The translations under genes were made by a program, and so were the position numbers. Of a DNA stretch of 64,000 nt, positions 8,351 through 17,648 are shown piece after piece. The stretch covers positions 186,001-250,000 of the forward strand of contig NZ_CADIJM010000005.1 in NCBI RefSeq assembly GCF_902859585.1, written 5' to 3'. The notes beneath the pieces are model-generated. The model did no database searches. It was not told where the DNA came from and was given only the letters and a program-made list of their open reading frames with translations. Each line of letters opens with the position of its first letter. Position 1 is the first letter of the stretch. This stretch comes from Achromobacter animicus (GTDB taxonomy: Bacteria > Pseudomonadota > Gammaproteobacteria > Burkholderiales > Burkholderiaceae_B).

Positions 8351-8379
8351 TTGCCGATATGTTTAAAAAGTATCGGCAA
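8351..8379 (-). promoter_or_regulatory. TTGCCGATA/TATCGGCAA inverted repeat in the autotransporter leader
   Basis: A perfect 9-bp inverted repeat with an 11-nt AT-rich spacer, about 40 bp upstream of the TTG start and just before the ribosome-binding site. It may be an operator or an RNA hairpin in the 5' leader. A further CCGATAT occurs at 8514-8520. Confidence 0.5.
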
Positions 8380-8454
8380 GTAATAATGCAGCCGGCGTGA
8401 ATTTAGGGTCAGCTCTCGAAAAAAGGAGGCACTGTATAACGGTTCTTTTTACGT

Positions 8455-8487
8455 CCCCGTTAATAAACGGGGTTATATCCCGTTAAT
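8455..8487. promoter_or_regulatory. Hairpin CCCCGTT-AATA-AACGGGG plus repeated CCCGTTAAT
   Basis: A 7-bp stem with 4-nt loop (8455-8472) whose left arm CCCGTTAAT (8456-8464) recurs as a direct repeat at 8479-8487, 23 bp away. No T-run follows on either strand, so it is more likely a protein-binding site than a terminator. The surrounding 8311-8707 stretch has no gene, is clearly AT-richer than its neighbours, and should hold the autotransporter promoter. Confidence 0.45.
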
Positions 8488-8707
8488 TATCAAAATAGGT
8501 CTACGGCATACGACCGATATTTGTATAAACCACGACGTATGGGCTATCCGAAGTATTTATATTCGTTGAATGGATACCATCTCCGCGCGGCATAACGCTC
8601 GATGTGGATACCATCCTTGTCCTGCCTGTGCCAATTACCGGAACGCGATTCACATACGTTTCGGAAACAAAATGACACGACGGCGCGGTCGACCATTACC
8701 TTTTTGA

Positions 8708-8998
8708 TTAATCCGGCCGGCGCTGCGTACCCAAGCTGAAAATGCGTTTCAGTCGGCTGATTAATGCCGCTGGTGAAGAAGCCGTACGGATTCTCACGGT
8801 TCTGGAGCCGCATTCAGGACACCGCGTGGAAGTGCCGCGCCCCGCCATCAAGCGTTCCACGGACCGCTTCAGTCCACCATTTCGCTGCTCAAGCTGCCGG
8901 ATCCGCTGCAAGTCGTCCCGGTTTTGGACGGCTCGCAGATAAGCGCGCAGCCCGTCGAACGGTGGCCGTGTTTCACTGCGGCAGTCGGGCGTATCCAT
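8708..8998 (-). CDS. Small hypothetical protein with CxxC motif in the two-component operon
   Basis: 96 residues, not recognised. It is basic, with a predicted helical stretch (QRIRQLEQRNGGLKRSVERL, about 31-50) followed by CPECGSRTVRIR (about 60-71), half of a zinc-ribbon-like knuckle; one other cysteine is at residue 6. The ATG has GGAGAG 5 nt upstream and lies 15 bp after the sensor kinase stop on the same strand, which supports a real third cistron. Codon use is less biased than in neighbours, so a young or decaying gene is possible. Confidence 0.5.
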   Translation of the reverse strand: MDTPDCRSETRPPFDGLRAYLRAVQNRDDLQRIRQLEQRNGGLKRSVERLMAGRGTSTRCPECGSRTVRIRTASSPAALISRLKRIFSLGTQRRPD

Positions 8999-9013
8999 GT
9001 TCTCTCCACCCGC

Positions 9014-10396
9014 CTATTCCGCGGGTGAGGCGGCGGCCACGGCATCAGGCAGCGGAAACGTCACGCTCAAGCACACGCCACGCCCCTCGGCGCCGTCCTC
9101 CAACGTGACGCGCGCATTGTGCGAGCGGGCGATCCTTGCCACCAGGGCCAACCCCAATCCACTGCCGTGGCTTGGCGCACCGGGCCCGCGGTAGAAGGGG
9201 TCGAAGATGCGCTCGCGCAGCGGCCGTGCGATGCCCGGACCGTTGTCCGACACCGCCAACGTGACGCTGTCGGCCGCCCGCTCCACCGCTACCCGGATCG
9301 AACTGCCGTCGCCGCTGTACCGGCCTGCGTTGTCCAGCAGGTTCCGGACCAGGATGCCCAGCGCGTCGACCTGGCCCAGGATCTGGCCCGGGACGGCATC
9401 CACGGTGAGCTGCTGGCCGCGATGGACAAACGACGCCTGCATGTCCCGCAGGACAAAGCCCACGACGGCAGCGAGATTCACCGGTTCGAGCACGATGTCG
9501 TTCCTGTCGGTGCGCGCCAAGTCCAGCAGCTGCTCGACGATGCGCGCGCTGCGGCGGGTCGTCTCGGCGATCTTCTGCATCAGCATCTTCGCTTTGACGG
9601 GATCGTTGACCCGATATGCCGTGTCCGCGTACACGGCCAGCACCGCCAACGGCGTGCGCAGCTCGTGGGCGGCGTCGCCGATGAATCGCCGCTCGTTCTC
9701 GACGAGCGTCAGCACCCGCCGCTGCCGCTCGTTGATGGCGCGTATCAGGGGTCCCACTTCGGCGGGCACCGCGCGTTCGTCAACCGTCACGCCGTCGGTC
9801 ACGCTGGCCTGCGCGATCTCCCGGCCGGCGCGGCCAAGCTTGCGCGTCGAACGGCAGACCACGAACATCGTGACGCTGCCGATCCCCGCAAACATCAGCA
9901 GCGTGATGATCGAGCCCAACTCGAAGCGGTCGGCAAGCCCCGCGTAGAACGCGCGCGTCGGCGTCGCGGCAACGATCTCGAAGCGGGCCGTCTCGTCCAG
10001 TCCCGCATAAACGCGCCAGGTGTCTCCGCCGAAGAGGACGCACGAGAACCCGATGGAATTGACCTGCGCCATCTGCGTGCGCGGCGCGTCCGTCGACGCC
10101 AGCACCAGCCGGTTCGTCACGCGGTCCCAGACCTGGATCTCGGTCTTGCCGATGGACTGGCGCAACAGGAAGGGGGGCACCGGCAGGTCGCGGGTGATGT
10201 CCTGCGTCACCGGCACCATCGCCAGAAAGAACGCAACGCTGTCGACCACCGCCCTCAGCTCATGATCGCGCGCCCCAGACTCGGTCCGCGTCAGGCTGTT
10301 CCAGTACAGACCGAACTGCACCAGCCACGACACCAGCAGCGCGCTGAAGATGCCCAGCAGAATCTGCGCCCGCATCGAATTCGTGACCCGGCGCAT
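9014..10396 (-). CDS. Sensor histidine kinase (QseC/TctE class)
   Basis: 460 residues. First membrane segment at about 10-30, a periplasmic region of about 130 residues, second membrane segment near 160-180, HAMP-like linker, then HisKA with phosphoacceptor motif GDAAHELRTPLAV (His near 243) and HATPase_c with NLLDNAGRYS, DNGPGI and GSGLGLALV boxes. It phosphorylates the regulator encoded immediately upstream; the regulator's TGA overlaps this ATG by one base (TGATG). The signal is unknown. Position upstream of the autotransporter on the same strand suggests it may control that gene. Confidence 0.92.
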   Translation of the reverse strand: MRRVTNSMRAQILLGIFSALLVSWLVQFGLYWNSLTRTESGARDHELRAVVDSVAFFLAMVPVTQDITRDLPVPPFLLRQSIGKTEIQVWDRVTNRLVLASTDAPRTQMAQVNSIGFSCVLFGGDTWRVYAGLDETARFEIVAATPTRAFYAGLADRFELGSIITLLMFAGIGSVTMFVVCRSTRKLGRAGREIAQASVTDGVTVDERAVPAEVGPLIRAINERQRRVLTLVENERRFIGDAAHELRTPLAVLAVYADTAYRVNDPVKAKMLMQKIAETTRRSARIVEQLLDLARTDRNDIVLEPVNLAAVVGFVLRDMQASFVHRGQQLTVDAVPGQILGQVDALGILVRNLLDNAGRYSGDGSSIRVAVERAADSVTLAVSDNGPGIARPLRERIFDPFYRGPGAPSHGSGLGLALVARIARSHNARVTLEDGAEGRGVCLSVTFPLPDAVAAASPAE

Positions 10397-11061
10397 CAGC
10401 TGCTGTCCCGCGCGAGGCGATAGCCTTGGCCGTGCACATTCTCGATGGCGTCCTTGCCCAGCTTGCGCCGCAGGGCGTGAATGAACACGGCGATCGTATT
10501 GCTTTCGCCGGGCCGGTCGGCGCCGTAGAGATGCGCGCGCAGTTCTTCGGTGGACACCAGCCGGTCGGGATGCCTGAGCAGCATCTCCAGCGTGCGGAAC
10601 TCCTGCTCGGACAGGCGCGTCGGCACCTCATCGACAAAGGCCTCGCGGCGCCCCGGGTCCAGCTTCACATGACGCCAGGCCAGCACCTTGTCGCCCGCCA
10701 CGCCGCTGCGCCGGAGCAGCGCGCGCATGCGTGCAAAGAGCTCTGTGGGCTCGAACGGCTTGATGACGTAATCGTCGGCGCCCAGATCCAGCCCCTTGAT
10801 GCGGTCGCTCAAGGCATCCCGCGCGGTGATCAGGATCACCGGCACCGCGTCGCCACGCCGGCGCAGAAAGCGCAGCACGTCCAGCCCCGACCCGCGATGC
10901 AGACCGATATCGAGCAGCACGATCGTGAAGGCATGCTCCAGAAGCAGCACCTTGGCGGCGTCGACTTCCTGCACCAGCGTCACCGCAAAGTCCAGCTCCT
11001 CGAGGGCCAGCGTCAGTGCGTCCGCGAACATCGCGTCGTCCTCGACCAACAGCACCCGCAT
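10396..11061 (-). CDS. OmpR/QseB-family response regulator
   Basis: 221 residues. Receiver domain 1-115 with acidic pocket VEDD, phosphoacceptor Asp near 51 (LLDIGLHRGSGLDVL) and conserved Lys in VIKPFEP; C-terminal winged helix (about 125-220) with the ALRRKLG recognition helix. The start was placed at MRVLLVEDD; a longer frame exists upstream but the family begins here. Translationally coupled to the kinase downstream. Likely regulates a nearby target such as the autotransporter (inference). Confidence 0.92.
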   Translation of the reverse strand: MRVLLVEDDAMFADALTLALEELDFAVTLVQEVDAAKVLLLEHAFTIVLLDIGLHRGSGLDVLRFLRRRGDAVPVILITARDALSDRIKGLDLGADDYVIKPFEPTELFARMRALLRRSGVAGDKVLAWRHVKLDPGRREAFVDEVPTRLSEQEFRTLEMLLRHPDRLVSTEELRAHLYGADRPGESNTIAVFIHALRRKLGKDAIENVHGQGYRLARDSS

Positions 11062-11148
11062 GTCAGTTCCCCTGTGTGGGCGTTGGCAGCCTCTGCGCGG
11101 CGCGGCGGGCTTGCCGCGCATGCCGCATCATAAAGGTCTGCCGCCGGC

Positions 11149-12789
11149 TCAGGCGTGCGCGGGCGCGGCCAGCGCCAGCGGCTCGTAGCGCGCGCCCGGA
11201 TGCGCTGCAGTGGTTCGCCGTTCCGTCTTGAAGCGCGCCACGGCCTGCAGCAGCTCCTTCGCCTGCGTGGCCATTGCGCCTGCCGCCGCGGCCGATTCCT
11301 CGACCAGCGCGGCGTTCTGCTGCGTCATCGTGTCCATCTGCGACACCGCCACGTTCACCTGTTCGATGCCGCTGGTCTGCTCCGCCGAGGCCGAGGCGAT
11401 TTCCACCGTCACCTCTTTCAGGCGCGCCACCGCGTCCAGCACCTTCTGCATCTGGTCACCCGCTGTAGCCGCCAGCGACTCGCCGCCTTGCACCGCGCGC
11501 TTGGAATTCTCGATCAGGCCCTTGATCTCCTTGGCTGCCGTCGCGCTGCGTTGCGCCAGCGCGCGCACTTCGGTGGCCACCACTGCGAAGCCGCGGCCCT
11601 GTTCGCCGGCCCGCGCGGCTTCCACCGCCGCATTCAGCGCAAGAATGTTCGTCTGGAACGCGATGCTGTCGATCACCGAGACGATCTCGCCGACGCGCTC
11701 GGCATCGGTCGAGATCGCACCGATCGCCTCCACCACCTGGCCCACCACGTGGCCCGCCTCAACCGTGAGCTGGCTGCAATCCACGGCGAGACTGCTGCCG
11801 CTGGCCGCGTTGTCCTGGTTCATCCGCACGGTCGAGGTCATTTCCTCGATGCTGGCGGCCGTTTCCTCCAGCGACGCGGCCTGTTCCTCGGTGCGCTGCG
11901 ACAGGTCGGCGTTGCCTTCTGCAATCTGGGCGGACGCCGTCGAGATGGACTCCGCCGCGCTGATGATGGTCCCCACCGTCGTCGCCAGTTGCATGCGCAT
12001 CGTCTCCAGCGAATACATCAGGCTCGACCGGTCGCGTCCGTCCAGCGTGAGCGCCGTGGTGAGATCGCCGCTTGCAATGGCGCCTGCGAGCTTCTGCGCA
12101 TCGGCAGGCTCGCCGCCAAGCTGACGCAGGATGCTGCGCGTGATCAGCCAGGCCGACAGCACACCGGCCAGTACGGCGATCGCCATGATCACGACGATTG
12201 CATTGCGCAGGCGTGCCGACGTCTGCGCGGCCTCTGCGGCCGATTCGTCACTGAGTTTGGTTTCCAGGTTGGCTAGCGCCATCAACTGGTCGAGCCAGGC
12301 GTCCTGCTTGCCGCGCAGCTCTTCACGCAGAATCCGGGCGGCTTCCTGCGCATTGTTCTGCCGTCCCGCTTCAAGGGCGCGCATGTAGATGGGCGTCGCT
12401 TCCTGCTGCGCACGGTGCGCGGCGGCCAGCAGATCGGTCTCGGCGGGCAGCGTCCCTTCGTCCTCGGCAAACATCTTTGCAAGCTGTTCGCTGGCTTGGC
12501 GATAGCGCGTCGCCATGTCTTCCGATCGGGTGATCTCATTCGCCACGGCTTGCGGGTCCGTGTACAGCACGATGTTGCGCACCACGATGGCCCGGCCCTG
12601 CACCAGCTCGCGCATCTGCAACGCCAGCTTCAACTGCTGGTTGTTCACGTTGACGATGTCGGACATCGACTTGTCCAGCGTCCGCACGGCATACAGGGAC
12701 AGGACCCCAAGCACCAGCAGCGCCAGGATAAGCAAGAGGAAACCGATAGCGAGGCGAGACCTCACTTTCATGGTTGCAAGATTCATCAT
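11149..12789 (-). CDS. Methyl-accepting chemotaxis protein (4HB sensor, Tsr-like)
   Basis: 546 residues. Membrane segments at about 12-32 and 195-215 flank a four-helix-bundle periplasmic sensor (about 35-190), followed by HAMP and a long cytoplasmic signalling domain. The hairpin tip is well conserved ([31 protein letters not shown]). The protein ends without an NWETF-like CheR-binding pentapeptide, so it may rely on other receptors for methylation. Ligand unknown. Single gene; a GC-rich hairpin without T-run (TGCGCGGC at 11094-11101 with GCCGCGCA at 11113-11120) follows the stop. Confidence 0.93.
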   Translation of the reverse strand: MMNLATMKVRSRLAIGFLLLILALLVLGVLSLYAVRTLDKSMSDIVNVNNQQLKLALQMRELVQGRAIVVRNIVLYTDPQAVANEITRSEDMATRYRQASEQLAKMFAEDEGTLPAETDLLAAAHRAQQEATPIYMRALEAGRQNNAQEAARILREELRGKQDAWLDQLMALANLETKLSDESAAEAAQTSARLRNAIVVIMAIAVLAGVLSAWLITRSILRQLGGEPADAQKLAGAIASGDLTTALTLDGRDRSSLMYSLETMRMQLATTVGTIISAAESISTASAQIAEGNADLSQRTEEQAASLEETAASIEEMTSTVRMNQDNAASGSSLAVDCSQLTVEAGHVVGQVVEAIGAISTDAERVGEIVSVIDSIAFQTNILALNAAVEAARAGEQGRGFAVVATEVRALAQRSATAAKEIKGLIENSKRAVQGGESLAATAGDQMQKVLDAVARLKEVTVEIASASAEQTSGIEQVNVAVSQMDTMTQQNAALVEESAAAAGAMATQAKELLQAVARFKTERRTTAAHPGARYEPLALAAPAHA

Positions 12790-12927
12790 TCGCCTTTGTT
12801 GTGATCGGCAACCGGCTCATGACTATTCGCGCTATTGCAGCGCTGGCCCCACTTACAGGCGCCGCGCCGGCTGACGAGCGCGACTATAGCGAGGCAACAA
12901 TTAATGAATCGTTAAGCCTCGCCAAGA

Positions 12928-14037
12928 CTAGAAGCTGTGCCGCAACCCCAGCGCAATGGTCTGAGGGCTGGCGCCGGCAGTCACGCCAAGTTCATTGATG
13001 GCGAAATCGTAGGCCGCGTTCGAGCGGTTCTTGATCTTCGAGTAATACGCATACACGGACGTGCGCTTGGACAAGGGCTGCTCGTAGCCGAGCGTGTATT
13101 GGACCGCGCCGGTGTTCTCGCCGCTACGGACATAGCCCACCTGTTGCGTGGACGGCCCCGTGCCGTTGGCGGCGTAGCCGACGGACGCGTTGAGGCTGCC
13201 TGAACCCAGCTTCTGCACCAGCGACACGTAGTAACCCTTGCGGCGCAGATCGCCGGTGGGCGTCTGGTAGCGCAGCTGCTCGACGACGAGGTTGATCGTG
13301 GTGGTCGGGAACGAATACGAGGCGCCCAGCTTGATGGCATCGTCGTGCGAATCGGCCATCTGGTAGTTCCTGTGCAGCTCATAGGCCGCCACCAGCGCCA
13401 GCGGGCCTTCCTTGTAGGCCGCGGACCACGAGAAGAGCTGGGGATTGCGCGGCGTCGTCATGCGCTCCTGCGGCAGGCCCCACGTGAAGCCCGCGCTCAG
13501 GCCATGCCAGTCGGCCGAGCGGAAATGCAGCGAGTTCTTCTGGCGCCGGTCAAACGAACTGGTGTTCTCGATGTTGCCCGAACTGGAGGCCGAACCGTTG
13601 CCCATCAGCGCCATGTACCCGGCCGTCATCGGATAGTACGGGTCCATTTTCATGGTCGACTCGGTGTAGGCCGTGTGCCAATTGCCCAGGAAGAACGTGC
13701 CGTAGGGCGATGCCAGCCCGAGGCGCGTGTTCCGGCTGGCGATCTCGCCTTGCCCGGTGTTGAGCGCGATGCCGCTTTCGATCTGGAAGATTGCCGAGAG
13801 ACCATTGCCCAGGTCCTCTTCGCCGCGCAGGCCGAAAACCGACCGGTTGTTCGTCATGCGCGAGCCGGAGCCGGCATTGTCGCCGCCGCTGATCCAGGCG
13901 TATTCCAGTGCGGTGTTCAGACGTCCGTATAGCGTGACGGATGACTGCGCCGTCGCGCTGCCCACTGCGCCACACAGCGCGGCCACCGCGCATCCACCAA
14001 CCAGAACCCGTTTGCGCGCGTCGCGGCCAACCTTCAT
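12928..14037 (-). CDS. Trimeric outer-membrane porin (betaproteobacterial, porin_4 type)
   Basis: 369 residues from MKVGRDARKR. Signal peptide to about residue 30 (ALCGAVGSATAQ), then the family's first strand SSVTLYGRLNTALEY and loop motif SRMTNNRSVFGLRGEEDLG; ends in LGLRHSF with the C-terminal Phe needed for barrel assembly. AGGAG lies 7 nt before the chosen ATG; the frame stays open far upstream but that part has no signal sequence. General diffusion of small hydrophilic solutes is the expected role. Divergent from the Tat amidohydrolase. Confidence 0.92.
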   Translation of the reverse strand: MKVGRDARKRVLVGGCAVAALCGAVGSATAQSSVTLYGRLNTALEYAWISGGDNAGSGSRMTNNRSVFGLRGEEDLGNGLSAIFQIESGIALNTGQGEIASRNTRLGLASPYGTFFLGNWHTAYTESTMKMDPYYPMTAGYMALMGNGSASSSGNIENTSSFDRRQKNSLHFRSADWHGLSAGFTWGLPQERMTTPRNPQLFSWSAAYKEGPLALVAAYELHRNYQMADSHDDAIKLGASYSFPTTTINLVVEQLRYQTPTGDLRRKGYYVSLVQKLGSGSLNASVGYAANGTGPSTQQVGYVRSGENTGAVQYTLGYEQPLSKRTSVYAYYSKIKNRSNAAYDFAINELGVTAGASPQTIALGLRHSF

Positions 14038-14166
14038 CTCATGCTCCTGTGCCTTCCGTGGGAATCCTGCGCGATGAACCCATGGGCACGGGATACGAGC
14101 GACCCCGGAACTGCAAGGCAGCACGCAAACCGGAAGACGATACGCGTGCATGCCGTGCCAGCGCCA

Positions 14167-14191
14167 TTCGTCGATGGTATAGGGTGACGAA
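14167..14191. promoter_or_regulatory. TTCGTC-N13-GACGAA inverted repeat between porin and amidohydrolase
   Basis: A 6-bp inverted repeat in the 226-bp divergent region. Short enough to arise by chance; noted as the only symmetric element seen there. Confidence 0.25.
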
Positions 14192-14263
14192 CCTAATGTC
14201 GGATTGCGCCCCGGCGGGCGCCATGAAAACCTAGCCACCGCGAAATTAATCGAGGAGAGTGGC

Positions 14264-16270
14264 ATGGCTTCGCGTCGACAAGTCCTGGGAGCGGCGTCTT
14301 CGCTGGCTTCAGCGTTTGCGCTCAACAGCATGTGGGCAGGCCGGGCGAATGCCGGGTCGCAGAACCAGACCGGCACGCCGCTGGCGGACGGCCCCCCGGA
14401 AGTGATCTTCTACAACGGCCGTTTCACCACGCTGGACCGCGCCAATCCGGAAGCGGGCGCCGTCGCCGTGAAGGCCGGCAAGTTCGTCGCGGTGGGCAGC
14501 GACCGGGAAGTCCTGCGCCTGGCGGGATCGAACACCCGGCTGGTGGACCTGAAAAAGAAAGGCGTTCTGCCCGGGCTCTACGACAACCACACGCACGTCG
14601 TGCGCGGCGGCCTGAACTACAACATGGAGCTGCGCTGGGACGGCGTGCGGTCCCTGGCGGACGCCATGGAAATGCTGCGCCGCCAGGTCGCCAACACGCC
14701 CGCGCCCCAATGGGTGCGCGTGGTGGGCGGATTCACCGAGCACCAGTTCATTGAAAAGCGCCTGCCGACCATCGAGGAAATCAATGCGGTTGCGCCGGAC
14801 ACCCCCGTGTTCCTGCTGCATCTGTACGACCGCGCGCTGCTGAACGCCGCGGCGCTGCGCGTGGTGGGTTACACCCGGGACACGCCCGACCCCGAAGGCG
14901 GTCAGATCATCCGCGATTCGAACGGCAATCCGACGGGCCTGCTGCTGGCCAAGCCCAATGCCACAATCCTGTATTCCACGCTGGCCAAGGGTCCGAAGCT
15001 GCCGTTCGACTACCAGTTGAACTCCACGCGCCACTTCATGCGCGAGCTGAACCGGCTGGGCGTCACGGGCGTCATCGACGCCGGCGGCGGCTATCAGAAC
15101 TACCCGGACGACTATGCCGTCATCCAGAAGCTGGCCGACGACAACCAGTTGACCGTTCGCCTCGCCTACAACCTCTTCACGCAGAAGCCCAAGCACGAGA
15201 AGGAAGACTTCCTGAACTGGACGTCTTCGGTGAAGTACAAGCAGGGCGACGATTATTTCCGCCATAACGGTGCGGGCGAAATGCTGGTGTTTTCGGCCGC
15301 CGACTTCGAGGACTTCCGCGTCGAACGCCCGGACATGCCGCCGGAAATGGAAGGCGAACTGGAAGAGGTCGTGCGCGTCCTGGTCCAGAACAAATGGCCC
15401 TGGCGCCTGCACGCCACGTACGACGAAACCATCTCGCGGGCGCTGGACGTCTTCGAGAAAGTGCATCGCGACACGCCGCTCACCGGCATCAACTGGTTCT
15501 TCGATCACGCCGAGACGATCTCGGACAAGTCGATCGACCGGATCGCCGCGCTGGGCGGCGGCATTGCCGTGCAGCACCGCATGGCTTACCAGGGCGAGTA
15601 CTTTGTCGAGCGCTACGGCGCGAAGGCCGCGCAGGCCACGCCGCCGGTCAAGCGCATCCTGCAAAAGGGCGTGAAGACGTCCGCCGGTACGGACGCCACG
15701 CGCGTCGCGTCCTACAACCCGTGGATCTCGCTGTCGTGGATGACCACGGGCAAGACCGTGGGCGGCATGCCGCTGTATCCGCACGAGAACCTGCTGGACC
15801 GCGAGACGGCGCTGCGCATGTGGACCGAGAACGTCGCGTGGTTCTCCAATGACGAAGGCAAGCGCGGCCGCATCCAGGTGGGCCAATTCGCCGATCTGAT
15901 GGTCCCGTCCCAGGACTACTTCACGGTGGCGGACGAAGAGATCTCGTTCCTGACGTCCGACCTGACCGTGGTCGGCGGGCGCGTGGTCTACGGCGCGGGC
16001 GACTTCGCCAAGCTCGACGAGAACGCGCCGCCGCCCGCCATGCCCGACTGGTCGCCCACGCGCCTGTTCGGCGGCTATGCCGCCTGGGGCGACCCGGAAG
16101 GCGCGGGCCGCAATTCGCTGGACTACAAGCGCTTTGCCGCTGCCTGCGGTTGCGCCAGCGCGTGCGGCCTGCATGGCCACAGCCACGCCAATGCGTGGGC
16201 GTCCAGCGTGCCGGCCTCCGACCAGAAGTCGTTCTTCGGCGCCCTGGGCTGCTCGTGCTGGGCCGTGTAA
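14264..16270 (+). CDS. Tat-exported YtcJ-type amidohydrolase with Cys/His-rich tail
   Basis: 668 residues. A twin-arginine signal (SRRQVLGAASSLASAFAL, cleavage near ANA, about residue 30) precedes an amidohydrolase_3 domain: entry DGPPEVIFYNGRF, metal site DNHTHVVRGG near 110-118, later histidines LHATYDET, DHAET, and the metal-binding Asp in TSAGTDATRV. Family members hydrolyse amides or related bonds; substrate unknown. Uniquely, the last 45 residues hold CGCASAC, HGHSH and CSC clusters, which look metal-binding. GAGGAG precedes the ATG. A DoxX gene follows by 12 bp in an apparent operon. Confidence 0.88.
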   Translation: MASRRQVLGAASSLASAFALNSMWAGRANAGSQNQTGTPLADGPPEVIFYNGRFTTLDRANPEAGAVAVKAGKFVAVGSDREVLRLAGSNTRLVDLKKKGVLPGLYDNHTHVVRGGLNYNMELRWDGVRSLADAMEMLRRQVANTPAPQWVRVVGGFTEHQFIEKRLPTIEEINAVAPDTPVFLLHLYDRALLNAAALRVVGYTRDTPDPEGGQIIRDSNGNPTGLLLAKPNATILYSTLAKGPKLPFDYQLNSTRHFMRELNRLGVTGVIDAGGGYQNYPDDYAVIQKLADDNQLTVRLAYNLFTQKPKHEKEDFLNWTSSVKYKQGDDYFRHNGAGEMLVFSAADFEDFRVERPDMPPEMEGELEEVVRVLVQNKWPWRLHATYDETISRALDVFEKVHRDTPLTGINWFFDHAETISDKSIDRIAALGGGIAVQHRMAYQGEYFVERYGAKAAQATPPVKRILQKGVKTSAGTDATRVASYNPWISLSWMTTGKTVGGMPLYPHENLLDRETALRMWTENVAWFSNDEGKRGRIQVGQFADLMVPSQDYFTVADEEISFLTSDLTVVGGRVVYGAGDFAKLDENAPPPAMPDWSPTRLFGGYAAWGDPEGAGRNSLDYKRFAAACGCASACGLHGHSHANAWASSVPASDQKSFFGALGCSCWAV

Positions 16271-16282
16271 GGGACTGAATCC

Positions 16283-16711
16283 ATGTCGAGCATTTCAACC
16301 TCGCTGGCCGGCGTCGCGCGCCCCGTTCTTGGGGGCCGCGTTGCCCGCTTTGTCGCCTATCTGGGCTTGTGCGCAGCGTATCTGCAGGGCGGGCTGGTCA
16401 AGCTGACCGACTTTCCGGGCGCCATCGCGGAAATGACCCATTTCGGGCTCACGCCCGCGCCGTTCTTCGCCGTGGTCGTGATCGCGCTGGAGATCATCGC
16501 CTCGCTCATGATCCTGACCGGCTGGCACCGCTGGATCGGCGCCCTGGCGCTGGCGATCTTCACGCTCCTCGCCACCTTCGTCGCCCTGCAGTTCTGGGAA
16601 ATGCCGCCCGGCCAGGCGCGCTTCTTCGCCGCCAACTCGTTCTTCGAGCACCTTGGGCTGGTCGGCGGATTCCTGCTGGTGATCTGGCAGGACCTGAACG
16701 AACGGCGGTAA
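16283..16711 (+). CDS. DoxX-family membrane protein
   Basis: 142 residues with four hydrophobic segments (about 23-40, 55-78, 82-105, 120-137) and the family pattern GGLVKLTDFPGAIAEM near the first segment. DoxX proteins sit in the cytoplasmic membrane and are linked to redox or sulfur metabolism in some species, though many have no known activity. Starts 12 bp after the amidohydrolase stop, so probably co-transcribed; it may serve the maturation or redox state of the Cys-rich exported enzyme (inference). Confidence 0.85.
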   Translation: MSSISTSLAGVARPVLGGRVARFVAYLGLCAAYLQGGLVKLTDFPGAIAEMTHFGLTPAPFFAVVVIALEIIASLMILTGWHRWIGALALAIFTLLATFVALQFWEMPPGQARFFAANSFFEHLGLVGGFLLVIWQDLNERR

Positions 16712-16793
16712 CGGCCTCTTTCGCAGCGCCCGCCGCGCTGGCCGCGCCGCCGGTCCAACGGGCACTGCGTCTTACACGCTTACCTTGCACATC

Positions 16794-17477
16794 ATGGAAC
16801 AGACACCCGTATCTCCCCGATTCACCGGCCTCCTGGGCTTTAACGCGGGATACGTCGATACGGCGGGGTTCCTGGCGTTGAATGGCCTTTTCACGGCGCA
16901 CGTGACCGGCAACTTCGTCACGCTGGGCGCCGCCTTCGTCCACGGCACGACCGGCGCCTTTGCCAAGCTCCTGGCCTTGCCGCTCTTCTGTGCCGTCGTC
17001 GTCCTGACGCGCCTGTTTGCGTCCGGCCTCGCGGCCGCGGACACGGCCATGTCGAAACTCATGTGCGCGAAGGTGCTGCTGCTGGCTGCGGCGGCCGCCG
17101 TCCTCATCGCCTACGGCCCGTTTTCCGACAGCGACGCGCCCTTTGCCGTGATGGGCGGCATGCTGCTGGTCGCGGCCATGGGCATCCAGAATGCGATCCA
17201 GCGCATGCACCTGGGCAGCGCGCCGCCGTCCACGCTGATGACCGGCACCACCACGCAGGTGATGATCGACCTTGCCGACCTCTGCAAGGGCGTCTCCGGC
17301 GAGGCCCGCACGGCCGCCGTCGGCCGCCTGCGCAAGATGCTGCCCGCCTTGGCGGCCTTTGCGTCCGGCTGCGCCATCGCCGCGCTCTTGTACTGGGCGT
17401 CGCTCATGTGGTGTTTCGTCCTGCCGCCCGTCGTCGCCGCCCTGGCCACCCTGGGCATCAAGCGCGCCCCCGCCTGA
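16794..17477 (+). CDS. DUF1275 (YoaK-like) membrane protein
   Basis: 227 residues with about six membrane segments and conserved blocks GFNAGYVDTAGFLALNGLF, HVTGNFV and GIQNAIQRMHLG typical of DUF1275. Function in the family is unknown; a transporter role is often suggested. Start taken at the ATG; a TTG three codons earlier is also in frame. It lies 82 bp after the DoxX gene on the same strand. Confidence 0.85.
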   Translation: MEQTPVSPRFTGLLGFNAGYVDTAGFLALNGLFTAHVTGNFVTLGAAFVHGTTGAFAKLLALPLFCAVVVLTRLFASGLAAADTAMSKLMCAKVLLLAAAAAVLIAYGPFSDSDAPFAVMGGMLLVAAMGIQNAIQRMHLGSAPPSTLMTGTTTQVMIDLADLCKGVSGEARTAAVGRLRKMLPALAAFASGCAIAALLYWASLMWCFVLPPVVAALATLGIKRAPA

Positions 17478-17526
17478 CCCTACCTGAAGGGGGGACGCGC
17501 CATACCTTCGAACAATGTCGAAATGC

Positions 17527-17551
17527 GAACGTTTCCCATATCCTGACGTTC
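17527..17551. promoter_or_regulatory. GAACGT-N13-ACGTTC inverted repeat upstream of hydrolase copy 1
   Basis: A 6-bp inverted repeat about 100 bp before the hydrolase start, in a 171-bp gap that also has a short GCCCGC/GCGGGC hairpin at 17560-17577. No matching element precedes the second cassette copy. Weak evidence for an operator. Confidence 0.25.
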
Positions 17552-17648
17552 TCGTTAAAGCCCGCGGCACAGCGGGCGAATGAGGCATCTTCATGCAGCC
17601 AGGCGCTATGCGTCCCCCCCCTCTGATTCAATCTTCCAGGTGATTTTC

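Noticed and set aside
8544-8813. 89-codon frame on the minus strand in the autotransporter upstream region
   Set aside because: No Shine-Dalgarno, overlaps the better-supported 96-aa gene in another frame, no family features.
14038-14376. N-terminal extension of the porin frame
   Set aside because: The added part has no signal sequence; the signal peptide and AGGAG site are at the 14037 start.
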